A stretch of DNA of 64,000 bases, taken from NCBI GenBank assembly GCA_025738555.1, contig JAOVFP010000023.1:1736001-1800000 (forward strand), written 5' to 3'. Position 1 is the stretch's first letter, and the number at the start of each line of letters is the position of its first letter. The notes beneath the pieces were generated by a model that was given only the letters and a program-made list of their open reading frames with translations, made no database searches and was not told the DNA's origin. Shown here in pieces: positions 12,736 to 23,607 of this stretch. Source of the stretch: Cyathus striatus (lineage: Eukaryota > Basidiomycota > Agaricomycetes > Agaricales > Nidulariaceae). A program made the position numbers and the translations under genes.

Positions 12736-13050
12736 CCAACCTGCCCAATCCTCGAAATCGAAATACTCCCTCGCCGTCTACTCCTTGTCCTCTTGCTATC
12801 GCTCGAGGACAGGATGCCATTCCCAGCAGAAGGCGTAGACGAACGCGGGGAAGGAGCATAAAACTGGCTGCTGCTGATACTGTGGGTAGCAAACGTGTCA
12901 TGTTCCTCCTCCTGCGCGCGGCGCTCGCTCTCTTCCTCGACCTGCTGAAATATCTATGACGCACGTCAGTCAGTCATTGCACGAAGCGAAGCGAACGGAA
13001 GACGAAACCTTTTCGAGGGGCTCGAGTGTTACTGATATTTTGTCGTCCAT
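12047..13050 (-). CDS. Serine-rich protein of unknown function, 267 aa
   Basis: Four exons: 13050-13009, 12953-12741, 12655-12551 and 12490-12047. All junctions are phase 0 and the introns are 55, 85 and 60 nt. The first donor (gtttcg) is weak. The protein starts MDDKISVTLEPLEK, has a short acidic coiled-coil-like stretch (IFQQVEEESERRAQEEEHD), then a Ser/Arg-rich body with likely phosphorylation sites (SPRSSTPS, RRRGSISISR) and a basic C-terminus (RARGFTARFRRKGKG). There is no signal peptide or membrane helix. The second intron holds a long GA microsatellite. I recognise no domain; conserved-looking ends and clean splicing are the evidence that it is real. Confidence 0.7.
12691..12732. repeat. 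(GA)n microsatellite inside an intron
   Basis: About 20 uninterrupted GA units lie within the 85-nt second intron of the gene at 12047-13050. On the coding strand this is a CT tract upstream of the 3' splice site. Confidence 0.95.
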
Positions 13051-14644
13051 GTTTGACAGGTGGATGAATAACGAGTGACGGGACGTGTCTTAGTGGGAGG
13101 CGATAGGTGCTATTCCAGCCACTAGCTCAGAAGCAAAACCAAAGAGAAGCAGAAAAGCAAAAGGAAAGAGAGAAGGCAGTAGGTGCTACTTCATGCACAT
13201 GGGTTGGAGAGAGATTGGTGCAGGGAGAAGGAGAAGGGGAGAAGGGGAGAGAGCGGTGCCAACAAACGCAGCCATTTGTGTTTCTGATGGCCAGTGTCTT
13301 TCGTTTTGATGTCCCCTTGCTTTGTCTAATTTCTTGGTATCACTCATTCCTCCTGATTACCTAATCACTTAGCACGCTCTTTTTCTCAATTGCCCTCCCT
13401 CCTGCTCGGATGCGAATTTATGCCTGTATACATTCTCCTCTTCGCATTCAGTCTCCCGCCCCCAAGAAAATTATCCAAGCCACACATTTAAAACCAGCGT
13501 TTCAGCCCAGCCACTCCGCTTAAGTAACACCGTGTGAACACACCAGAACGCACCTCGCCTGAACAGAATCGTGTGCTCATCTGCGCCTATTCCGCGGAAT
13601 GTTCCACGGGGGACTCGGCCCTCGCCCCTCGGAACTCGCGTACGCTCTTGTGCCCCAGTGTGTCCCCTTCTTCCGATTGGAAGGCCTCCTTCACTTCAAT
13701 TATGTACGTAGATTGCCCCGCCCTTTCGCACTCCGTTACTCGCTCACTGCTCTTTGCTTTTCCTGCAAGTAGCCACATAGGGGTTACAAGTCTGTAATTC
13801 CATCTCCTAAATGAAAGCATCCTTCTCCTTCACCTTCGAAACGAAACGTTCAATGCCCGCACTACCTTCATATCGTGTGTCACACTCAACCATAAACTCC
13901 GTGGTAACTTTTATAAATACTTCCATGGTATTTATATCATCCTATAGTGTTCAACATAAGTATATTACACGCATCAAAGTTGCGGAGGATGGTACAGTGA
14001 AAGTAAGCAGGTATATGTACATACAGGACAATCATCATTTTTCGATCGCAAGATTTTCATTAAGTATGCGGGCCAAGAGAAACCGAATGAAAATTAAAAC
14101 GCAGGAGGGAAACACAACTTCTTGTGCGTGCTCCATGCAGCCTTCTGATGAGCAGCACCACACTATACAAGTCCTCTCAGCAATAATTTCAATATAACAA
14201 TAAAAAGACTTACATATACCGCAGTTTTACACCTAAAACCAAAACTCTATCAATACTCAATATTTACCCCAGAACGAATAAACATACTTAGCACAATGCA
14301 ACAACTCGCCCCCACTCGGCGTCTTACTCAACCCACACTCGGACTGTGGGCCACCGCATTGCGTCAGCGGTCCCTCTAGCATGCGTTTGACGGATTGCAT
14401 CATTATAAGCATCGTTCTGGAAGAGTGGAGGTAAGTATTATTGATTCGGCATACAAATAAAATGGAAGAGAACGCAAATTGCAACGAAAAAAAAGTCGAA
14501 CCCCAATTCCAGGCGCGAGAAGATCGATGTATACACACAAGTGATAGCACCCATCTGCACCCACGAATCAGGAATGAAAAAATAGTACTGCACCGGGTGC
14601 ACAGAATGGAGACAACACCGGCGGTGGCCTCCCTTCACCTTCCC
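13051..14644. other. Intergenic, no gene recognised
   Basis: This holds the pyrimidine-rich upstream flank of the gene at 12047-13050 and about 1.3 kb without recognisable coding. The frames at 13534-13797 and 13811-14197 have no motif or splice partner. Confidence 0.5.
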
Positions 14645-15400
14645 TAGACGCGTCTACCATCAGAATGTCCTACCACCCCCGATACACGTAGATCGCAAAC
14701 GCAAACCGACACTCCCTGAACGCGTCAATGCATCCCGGAGATACATATGTAGACGCTCCAGGTCCCATATTAGTGTATCAGATCGATTGGCTCTCGAATG
14801 CAGAGCGTAATCAAATTTGAAAGCCGGTGCGTGCGTATAGGATGAGGAATGTCAAATATAGTGAGTCGCGAGGCCCCCTGGAGGTAAGCACCCACCCGGG
14901 CGCGTCTGGGATCAAGGACATTCTACATCACACCGTCCATTGCAAACACAAACTGACACCTGATCCTATGCACGCGTTAGGTCGACATAAACGCGTTCGG
15001 AGATATACATGGTCCCATCAACCTATGAACGCACATCGCTCTAGATTGCAGAGTCTAATCGAATTTGAAAGCCGACGCGCGTGTATGGGAACAAACGCGT
15101 CGAATAGAGTGGGTTGTAAGGCCCATTGGAAATGGAAGTCGACGAGGGCGGTAGGCACGTGTCCTAGACGCGTCTAGGGATCGCAGTTATCCATACCACC
15201 CCGATAGGCCTTACTACTCCGCATACCGCAAAATGCAAACTGACATCCCTACAGCCGTGAACACAAACGCGTCACGGAGCAGACCCACTGACACACTCTA
15301 TCAGACTGATCGAAATGCACAAGACTTAGAGTCTAATCGAATCTGAAAGCCGGCTACATATGCATAGTATGATTGTGCGTGTCGGATAGAGTGCTGCGAG
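14645..15400. repeat. Degenerate tandem repeat, about 250-280 bp unit, three copies
   Basis: The block TCTAATCGAATTTGAAAGCC recurs with changes near 14807-14825, 15055-15073 and 15333-15351. Each copy is preceded by a related stretch (GCAAAnnCAAACTGACA..., then CCCATnnnnCTATnA) and followed by ...ATAGAGTG...GAGGCCC. Several copies contain ACGCGTC. Copies differ by many substitutions and indels. No frame stays open across them. Confidence 0.7.
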
Positions 15401-15691
15401 GTCCCTTCGGGGAGGGAGGAAAGGAAATGCAATCAGAAGTATCGAGGGACGTGTATGCTTGACGCAAATGGAGTGGAGTACATGACGAGAAGGTACTCTG
15501 GCCAATGCCATCGGAATATCCGCCTCCCGTGCACCCGTTTCGCGCCAAACGCGATGCGAAGAAATGAGCACGGACTTGTATCTTCCCACCGGCACGATAC
15601 ATAAGCATCACCATCCACTCCGAGTCCGCAACGCATCCGCCCCCGTATACAGTCGCAACATAAAGCAGAATCAAAACGAACAGTAACTCAC

Positions 15692-16495
15692 CTATCGCCC
15701 CCCAAAAGCGCAAGACACCGCTCGCTCGTCGAGCTCGCCAATCTTCCGTTGTAGGTTCTCTTCCATAGACGTAGTTTAGGTATCAGAGTCTCTTTGTCCT
15801 CTTCCGAGACGCCTTCGTTGCCAAGTAGGAGGAGCAAGGTTGCTGCGAATTGGCCTTTGGTGTTCACAATTAGGTTGTGTGGAATGCAAGAGAGGGAGGT
15901 GAAATACCGATCTCAGCAACATCGTCCGGTTCGAGTGAGATAGTCTCCTGGCGGACTGCTTCTGCCCAGCGATGCACCTCGAGCGCAGCAATTGTAGGTC
16001 CTTCAGAGGGTTGTTGAGATGGCAGACGCGTGAAACGAACAAAGTACGGTCTGATGGACTGTCAATGAGACAACACAAGCGCTGACGCGTGAAAGGAAGA
16101 CACACGTGTACGTGATGATATTTATCAACGCCATCGCCGCGTTCTGTGGTCCCTCACTCAACCTGAACTTTTCAACAATAGCGGGGAGATGTTTCGCTGC
16201 GATCTCACTATCTCTTCCTTAGCGGCCAGAATAGAACACAAGGTGAAGAAAGACGAACTGATACGTCGGATCTTGAAGTATCTTGGGTCTCCTTTGGAGT
16301 ACACCCAGCTACGTATATCAGTATCTACAATCTAAAATAAACAAGAAGGAACCCCACTTGGATTTTCAGCAGATGAAGGCGTGTGCCTTCGTCTAGATCT
16401 TTCCCTATCCCGTCTCCGATGCCGCAGAAGCTGACTAGACTGTCTACGGTGGGGTTTTGGAGTTCCGATACGATGGATTCGGGGATTGCAGTCAT
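15692..16495 (-). CDS. Unknown spliced gene, 3' end not resolved
   Basis: Five exons join in phase: 16495-16358, 16308-16265, 16213-16112, 16050-15908 and 15854-15692 (introns 49-61 nt), coding about 196 residues from MTAIPESIVSELQNPT. The third exon only works if the T-rich 51-nt intron at 16264-16214 is removed, since it contains an in-frame stop. The product is mostly helical with Leu-rich stretches (QFAATLLLLLGNEG). The last exon ends at a good donor (gtgagt), but I found no convincing terminal exon before the tandem repeat at 15.4 kb. Some fungal MYND-finger proteins have a similar helical front, but no Cys/His cluster is visible here, so that is speculation. The 3' end may be lost. Confidence 0.5.
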
Positions 16496-17070
16496 CGTGA
16501 TCTGGATTTTGTTGGTTGGATATTATGAGATCGGTATGTAAGAGAAGGGTGAGGAGGAAGGGAATGTGTTGGAAATGTGGGGTATAAAAGCTAAGAATGG
16601 TGGCAGATGGATTTTTGCTGGGGTCGCCTCATGGTTTGATCGCCTTGCAAATTAATGTGGGAAATAGAGATAAGATAAGATGCGGGACTTGTCCGTCGTA
16701 ACTAATTCGGAAAACTGCTGGTAAGTTATGGGCATTTCTTCCCTTTCAAAGTCCAGGAAGTTCACATCGGCGTATGAAGTGACGGGGAGAAGTTCATGCA
16801 AAGTGGTTTGGCCGAATCAATTGTAAATCAAATGCGAAAATGCAGGCTGGTGTCTAGATTATTGTAGGCGCCAACCTCAAATACGCGTCAAATTTATTCA
16901 TGCCTCGATATAGAACAAGGAAACCCAACAACAATGCGGTAATAAATTCCAGAACGGCTTTCTTTGGAAAAACAATGATAAATGTACAACTAATCAGTTC
17001 CAGATGTAATGCTACTATTACAGTCGATTCAAACAATGGTTGTGTTATCGATGCTGAGCACACTTGCATG
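16496..17070. other. Intergenic, nothing recognised
   Basis: A short gap between two minus-strand genes. It contains only small frames with no motif. Confidence 0.5.
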
Positions 17071-17789
17071 TTAAGCAACGTTGACACCGCGCGAAATGCG
17101 TGTTCTATAGCCAGAAGGCTTGCTCTTTGACGACAAATTTATGGCAGGGCTTGTGCGGAGTCGACAAGGAACGGGAGCAATGTTTTCCTTATTGGATACG
17201 GAGACCATGGATGTTCGTGGACTGTTCGAGTTGGATGAGAAAATAGAATTGGTCGAATCGCTGAAAATGAGTCTTTTAGCAGGCGACGAAGCTGTTGAGG
17301 CCTTTGAGACTCGAGGAATGACAGGTTTAGGTAATGAAGCGGGTGTTGGAGAAGCGGAAAGGCGCTGACTGAGAGCTGTGATTGCAACTTTATCGTTTGC
17401 GTCTGGCCAATCCTAAACATCGTTGAATACGCAAATACAAAAAGTGGTGAACAGAAAACACGAACCTTCGCAGGCTTCTTTCCGTGCATGGCCTTCCTCG
17501 GACGACGAAGCGCGAGATACGACATTCTCCCTGGAAGGAACATGTCGTCGTTAGAGAGCCCATATGCAGAAAATGTGTATGATTCTTCCTCGAAGCGGTC
17601 ATCGCCGAAGGCGGACGCGGGGTAGGGAAGGGCATGGAGTTCGCTGAGGGTTGCATGATGTGGCTCAAACTGAAGGTGGTCAAAGTCAGTCAGCGCATTA
17701 TGGATCGTGGAGGAAGGTAGGAGTCATACATCATTGTAAGATCTGTCGAAGTTAGTAGTAACAGAATGTTGGTAGGAGATAATAGACAT
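17071..17789 (-). CDS. 201-aa protein with KEN-box motif, unknown function
   Basis: Three exons, 17789-17730, 17669-17466 and 17412-17071 (introns 60 and 53 nt), all phase 0, give 201 residues starting MSIISYQHSV. The middle is acidic then strongly basic (LALRRPRKAMHGKKPAK). The last third is Ser/Pro-rich with SPAKRLIF, NSPRTS and NKENIAP. KEN followed by proline is the usual form of an APC/C degron, and SP/TP sites nearby would suit cyclin-dependent kinases. A cell-cycle role is inference from these short motifs only. The C-terminus is basic (GYRTRISRGVNVA). No known domain is seen. Confidence 0.7.
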
Positions 17790-18248
17790 CGTAGAGAATG
17801 AAGAGTACTAGGGAGCGGAGAGAAGGTATCGCAGATGAGTTAGAGGTCTCAGGTGAAGGGCCTGGGGGATTTGTCTGGAGTCGGATCGGCTTATAACAAT
17901 CCATTGAAGTCAAAGAATGGTCAATAGTGATAGCCAAATATAGCAGTTGTATGAGAGTCATGTGAGCGATAATGCGAATGAGTGAGACAATGAATTGACG
18001 CTTCATCGGCAAAACACTGATGTATCGAAGATCAAACATATGTTGGTTAATACTATCACCGATTGTTCAGGCGGAAGTCCTTTTGGTTATCATTTTTATG
18101 TGAAGTCAGCAATCCTCAAATCTGAACAGTTCCCATCTTCGAAGTACGCCTAGAACAGTGCACACTGCAACTTTTGTGTATGAAGTTATTATTTCCCTTT
18201 ATATAATGAGATAAATGTATATGCTGATAATTATATTAACACGACCAT

Positions 18249-19912
18249 CTAATCCAGCTCATTGAGTTCGTAGAACTCTCTCTCCTCCAAATCGTCAAAA
18301 TAACGCTCCATCAAATCATCAAAATCTCTCTCGAAGACATCTTCAAAATCTTCAAGGTCGCGCCTTTTCTTTCCTCCAGGCTTGGTGATGGCACTAATAT
18401 ATTGGTTAGTAATATTTCTGGTACGAAAGCAATTCAATTGCTTACTCGACAGCAGCATTGCTAAAACCTCCAGTACTGTGAGTAGCATAAAGTTAGAACA
18501 ATTCCTTATGAAATGATTATAAGGTTTCATACGCTTTACGGCCTGCTTCCGCGAGACCAGGGGGAATTTGCACCGGCGGGGATACAATTTCCTTCACAGT
18601 GTTGGTAATCTTGTTCTCCGCTATGGCCTCAGCTGCGTTCGCTGCCTTACCAATTGCCCATGTGCCTGCTCGTGAAATACCCCTTCCAGTTCGCCCATAT
18701 AATTCCTCAAGGTCACGCCTCTTCTTTCCTCCTGGCTTGATGATGGCACTAATATAACGATTAATAATATTTCTCGCACGAAAACAATTCGCTTACTCGA
18801 CGGCAGCATTGCTAAAACCTCCGGTACTGTGAGCATAGAGTTAGAACAATTATTCATCAAATAATTATAGGTTTCATACGCTTTTCGGCCTGCTTCCGCG
18901 AGACCAGGAGGAATCTGGACCGGTGGGGAGACAATGCCTTTCAAAGTGTCTTTAATCTTGTTCTCCCCTAAGGTCTCAGCTGTTCCCAGTGCTTTCTCTA
19001 TGACCCATGTACCCGCTCGCGAAGGAACCCTTCCACTGCGCGCATATAGTTCCTCGAGGTCACGCCTCTTCTTTCCTCCAGGCTTGATGATGGCACTAAT
19101 ATGACGGTTAATAATATTTCTGGTACGAAAGCAACTCGCTTACTCGACGGCAGCATTGCTGAAACCTCCGGTACTGTGAGCATAGAGTTAGAATAATTAT
19201 TTATCAAAGGATTAGGGGTTTCATACGCTTTTCGGCCTGCTTCCGCGAGACCAGGAGGAATTTGTACTGGTGGGGAGACAATGCCTTTCAAAGTATCTTT
19301 AATCTTGTTCTCCCCTAAGGTCTCAGCTGTTCCCAGTGCTTTCTCTATGACCCATGTACCCGCTCGCGAAGGAACCCTTCCACTGCGCGCATATAGTTCC
19401 TCGAGGTCACGCCTCTTCTTTCCTCCAGGCTTTATGATGGCACTAATATAGCGGTTAATAATATTTCTGGTACGAAAGCAACTAGCTTACTCGACGGCAG
19501 CATTGCTGAAACCTCCAGTACTGTGAGCAGAGTTAGAATAATTATTCATCAATGATTATATGTTTCATACGCTTTTCGGCCTGCTTCCGCGAGACCAGGA
19601 GGAATCTGGACCGGTGGGGAGACAATTCCTTTCACAGTGTCTTTAATCTTGTTCTCCCCTAAGGTCTCTGCCGTTCCTAGTGCTTTCTCGATGATCCATG
19701 TACCCGCTCGTGAAGGAACCCTTCCACTGCGCACAAATAGTTCCTCACTGAGGTCACGACTAACAATAACCCATTATCAGTACATCTGCAGAAAAAACTG
19801 TAGCGCAGTATTCATACCTGTACAACTCGGTTTCATCGGTGGAGATGGGGGCAGCAAGTGCGGGGGCGGCGGCAAAGGCGGCGACAATGATAGCAGATTT
19901 AACGTGAACCAT
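18249..19912 (-). CDS. Secreted tandem-repeat protein with KKRR sites, Kex2-type precursor candidate
   Basis: Ten exons: 19912-19818, 19759-19571, 19520-19491, 19442-19227, 19173-19144, 19095-18880, 18826-18797, 18748-18533, 18475-18446 and 18393-18249, all joined in phase 2, 398 residues. A signal peptide (MVHVKSAIIVAAFAAAPALA) is followed by four repeats. Each repeat runs from RDLxELYxRSGR through PPVQIPPGLAEAGRKA and TGGFSNAAVDAI to KPGGKKRR. An acidic tail (EDFEDVFERDFDD...) closes the protein. The dibasic KKRR immediately before DLE is what Kex2-like proteases cut after, so processing would release four similar peptides of about 80 residues plus the tail. Repeats 1-3 are nearly identical and repeat 4 is diverged. 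The family is not known to me. A TATA box lies at 20060-20067. Confidence 0.85.
18533..19571 (-). repeat. Tandem genomic repeat, about 347 bp, covering two exons and two introns per unit
   Basis: Equivalent donor sites lie at 19571, 19227, 18880 and 18533, so the unit is 344-347 bp. Each unit holds a 30-nt exon, a 216-nt exon and two introns of about 50 nt. The intron sequences are also conserved between units (gtatgaaac... and gtaagc...tattag). This shows duplication of genomic segments, not reinsertion of cDNA. Confidence 0.9.
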
Positions 19913-20059
19913 TTCGTTTGTTGAAAGATTAGGAAGAAGTTAAGAGTCTTGAAGAGAAGTCGTAAGATAGGTTTGGGTAATGGGCAAGCCCTATTAAACG
20001 ATGGTTGTAAGAGGTGTAGGGGTGAGACCAGCTGAAGAATTAGTGTGCAAGTATATGCC

Positions 20060-20067
20060 TTTTTATA
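20060..20067 (-). promoter_or_regulatory. TATA box of the secreted repeat gene
   Basis: TATAAAAA on the minus strand, about 148 nt upstream of the ATG at 19912. It is a consensus TATA box placed to allow a leader of roughly 110-120 nt. Confidence 0.6.
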
Positions 20068-21262
20068 CCATCGAAGCATAACCCACAGTGTTCTGGGGGG
20101 GCTCAATCACAAGGGCATCATCACTAGAGACGAGGGGATCTTCAGATGGGTGTTTCATGATAGACTTGGATGGGGCTAGCCTGAATAATTTCGTATGCTA
20201 CACCAGGCTACACCCTCGCAGTTAAACGTCGCTACTGTACAGTGCACCCTAGACCACCACTGCAATCATTTGCCAGTGATTAAATATTTGATGATGATCA
20301 GTCTACTAAACGACCACTACATCGATTTCTAAGAGTTAAATATAAGTTCCACTCCGCATTTATCAACGCATCGATGGCAGTAATAGCAAACCTGTGAAAT
20401 ACGAGGAGTCGTATTTGACTCGTATAGACCACAGTGGGATACATTTGTCAATGGTTTTGTCGAAAAAGCTGGGACCGCCACTTGAAGTACAAGTAAGTTG
20501 TGCCTCGCCAATCTTTTCCTTCAAGGAGGCTGTGGGTTCTAAGCTAGCCAAGCCTCTATCTCTTGTACGTCTCGATTGGCGTTCTGTGGTACCAGGTGGT
20601 ACCTTGCCGAGGTTAATCTCTGATGGAGAAAATGCATGATCCGTAAGTGTGATCTACGGTCTAACAATTTTCTAGACTTACTTACTTTCAGTTTGAAGGA
20701 TGATTTGAATATGAAAACATTATTAATCAGTGGCTGTTTGCGTGGTGACCCCGGGCCCAGCGACGGCGCTGAGCGAGCTAAATTATAATACTTGTGGATC
20801 ATTTTTGCAGGTAGCTTTTGTTACTGAAAGTTATTGACCAAAGGAACAATTACTACGATAACTAGGATACTAATTCAATCGAAACCAAATCGAAACTGTG
20901 GCAGCCTGAGGGGTTTCTTGGAGTTTGCTGAGAGTCCTAAATGAATTATGATTGTCAGCAATTTATACGCAGAATCAACACGGAATACACGTACTTACAT
21001 GTTAAATACACGCAATGGTGGTTCATGAGCCAAGCTAAAGTGAAGATAACTTGTTTCAGCCGTTGCACGTAGTTGAGGGCAGAGGCAAAGCTTTACGTAC
21101 TTAGTCGAATGGTTGAATCAAGGTTAACGTTGAATTCGGAAGTAGGGGTTGTGGGAAAGATTATGCAATTGGAATGCCTCCACTCTTGGAGTAGATACTT
21201 AGCTTGTTGGCAACATCTCTCACTCGGTAGTACAGTGCTAATCTTTCTGTCTCCTTATATCA
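20068..21262. other. Intergenic, possible coding remnant at 20330-20800
   Basis: Frames on both strands between 20329 and 20802 are longer than expected (minus: ...TCTSSGGPSFFDKTIDKC; plus: ...GIHLSMVLSKKLGPP), but I cannot build a spliced gene or recognise a domain. The rest holds nothing visible. Confidence 0.35.
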
Positions 21263-22075
21263 ATGTTTATGGGGCCTATCCATGACACCGAATACTATTT
21301 GGATACTGTGGTCTTCCTTGTACAGTGCTCTATCTCGTGCCCTCAATTGTTTTGACAATGACTGATACGCCTATTGATCAATTTTGAATCTATGACAGGT
21401 CGACAACTGCTTATTCAAAGTGCCGCGATACTATCTAGCTCAAAACTCTGACATATTCAGAGCAACTTTCTCTCTTCCTTGCACAGGCGCTGTAGAGGGG
21501 AGCAGCGATGACGTTCCTTTCAAGCTTGAAGGGATAAATAGAGACGATTTCAGAAATTTGATGCGTGTTATCTATCCGAAGTATGCACACGCAATTTGCT
21601 CAGATCTTACCCAATTTTTAACCCGGATTACTCACCACACAGGTATCCTAATAACTCAGACAATCTCACCCCTGCTGAATGGATCTCCGTGTTGAAGTTA
21701 TCGACGATGTGGAATTTCACGGACATACGGAAACGCGCCATCGAAGAGCTATCTACAGCGAAATTCGATCCTGTAGAGAAGATATTGTTGGCAAAGGTGC
21801 ACAAGATCCCCTCGTGGTTGATAGGAGGATACAATGAGCTCATTCGCCGCCGTGAGTCCATCAGTGTCGAAGAAGCCACGAGGCTGGGAACAGAGACTAC
21901 CGTTGGTCTCTTTCACATCAGAGAAGAAATAGCTCCGACGCCAGAGTACTATAGTTATGGGCATCGCACGGCGCGGGAAAACCAGAATTTTACTGACAAT
22001 ATTAAGCGTAAATTCCAAGCAGAGCTGAAGGAAATCGAAGCCGCTAGTGCAGCTTTTGCGTCTGCTATCTCATGA
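21263..22075 (+). CDS. BTB/POZ domain protein, copy 1
   Basis: Exons 21263-21319, 21399-21580 and 21643-22075, in phase, 223 residues; a second in-frame ATG is at 21269. The BTB core begins DTEYYLDTVVFLVDNCLFKVPRYYL, with FKVPR at the place of the usual FKVHR that sets the partly buried strand. It continues with FRATFSLP, then the LEGI..DDF..LMRVIYP helix pair and a BACK-like helical region (WISVLKLSTMWNFTDIRKRAIEEL). BTB proteins dimerise and often recruit Cul3 ligases; many Agaricomycetes carry dozens of such genes without known substrates. It heads a cluster of six related copies. No second domain is present. Confidence 0.85.
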
Positions 22076-22461
22076 GTTTATTTTGTGTAACAGAAGGTGG
22101 AAATGGATTGTATTAATTCCAATTTGAATGCTTCATCGATAATAAAGTTATCTCTCGCTAGATCTCACTGATAACGTTTACTTGACGCTGACTTGACGTT
22201 TACGCTTTCTGCTTAAGCGCTTCTCCAATCAAGATAGGCAGGGCCAGCCGCTGGTATCCTACGCTATATCGCGATGTATTAAAGTTTTTATGTGCTTCTG
22301 CGCATACTTAAGTATATTAAAAACAATAATCGTAGCCCCCGGCCCAGGTGGTTATATATAACTGTACAAAGTTTAATTGACTTACCTACCTTTGGCCATG
22401 AGGATGAGGTTATAAAAATCTTGCTACGATTCCCTGAACCCCACCGTATCTCTCACCAATC

Positions 22462-23459
22462 ATGGCCGATACGTCTACGACAGCTGTTAAGCATGAAAAG
22501 TATTTCTTGGACACAATCATTTTTTCTGTGAGTGGCATTTAGTTATGGTGTTGTGTCAGATTACACATATTTAGTGCGACCGTTGACTAGGTTCAAAATA
22601 CATTGTTCAAAGTACCTCGTCACCATTTTGAAAGCAGTTCCGAAGCATTTAGCGACTGCTTTTCTCTACCTCAAGGAGACGGGCCAAAGGAAGGAGACAA
22701 CGAAGAAAATCCCATCAGGTTGGAAGGAATCGACAAAGTCGATTTTGAGCATCTGCTAGAAGTTCTTTACCCACTGTACGTGACAAGCTGCCTTTTTGTC
22801 ATAGACGTATGCTAAATATATTGCACAGTAACATATCTCTGAACACAGGAAAGAATGAGGTCTTAGACGTCGACGTTACCTATCAGCCACGGTGGACATC
22901 AGTTTTAAAACTGTCCACGTTGTACCGCATGCTCGCACTTCGCTGTCTAGCCATTGAACGCCTAAAAGATGTGGTCAAGAGCGACCCCGTCAACCAAATT
23001 GCCCTTAGTAGACTTTACAAAATTCCCGAGTGGTTTGAGATTGGCGGCAGCAAGTTGGTCGAACGAGACGAGGGCATCTCCCCATCAGATGCTGAGCGAT
23101 TGGACTATCGCACGACCTATCATATTTATCGGTGTCGTGAAACTCATAAGTCTACTGGTTATTCCAGCGGAATGAGCAAGCTCAGCGCCGGTAGCGGTAG
23201 CAGTTCCCATGATCGATGCTTAACGCTTGTTCGCACAACTTTCGACGACGAAATAGTGGAGCTAAAAATAGCTTCTCGTGAATATAATATGACTTCGACA
23301 CGCGTCGAAAATGAAACGGTCGAACTTGGCTCGGATGTCACAGAGCCCACTGGCAGGTATGTTGCGAGTTTTCACCCTTTGACCGCACGGTCACTAAGTT
23401 TCGCATCTTCAAGCCAAGCGAACCGGAAGAAGAAAATTTCTAGAATAGACGCAGGTTAG
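22462..23459 (+). CDS. BTB/POZ domain protein, copy 2
   Basis: Exons 22462-22527, 22591-22775 and 22829-23459, in phase, 293 residues. The start gives MADTSTTAVKHEKYFLDTIIF, then VQNTLFKVPRHHFES, SDCFSLPQG, IRLEGIDKVDFEHLLEVLYPL and WTSVLKLSTLYRMLALRCLAIERL. Intron positions match copies 1 and 3 exactly. It is most like copy 3. After residue 220 there is a Ser-rich extension (GSGSSSHDR and on) not seen in the others; part of it (from about 23357) could be an intron, since a GT donor occurs there, so the C-terminus is uncertain. Confidence 0.85.
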
Positions 23460-23607
23460 TAAGCGTCAGGAGTCTGGAGGAAGGTGGTGGCGAATGTTTA
23501 GTTGACTCAACTTATTAGTACTTACGCGTACGCCTTGCTAATGCTTACTCCTGCTTTCGGCATCTGTTACGTAAGTTAAAAAACATGTAACGTACGTCGC
23601 TTCGCGA

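Noticed and set aside
16214..16264. Nonsense mutation in the gene at 15692-16495
   Set aside because: The stop lies inside a 51-nt stretch with a GT donor, GCTAAG branch-like word and AG acceptor; removing it joins DPT to DSEIAAKHLPAI in frame.
18533..19571. CRISPR-like regular repeats
   Set aside because: The period is about 347 bp and the repeats are coding exons with introns; the organism is eukaryotic. No CRISPR array is present.
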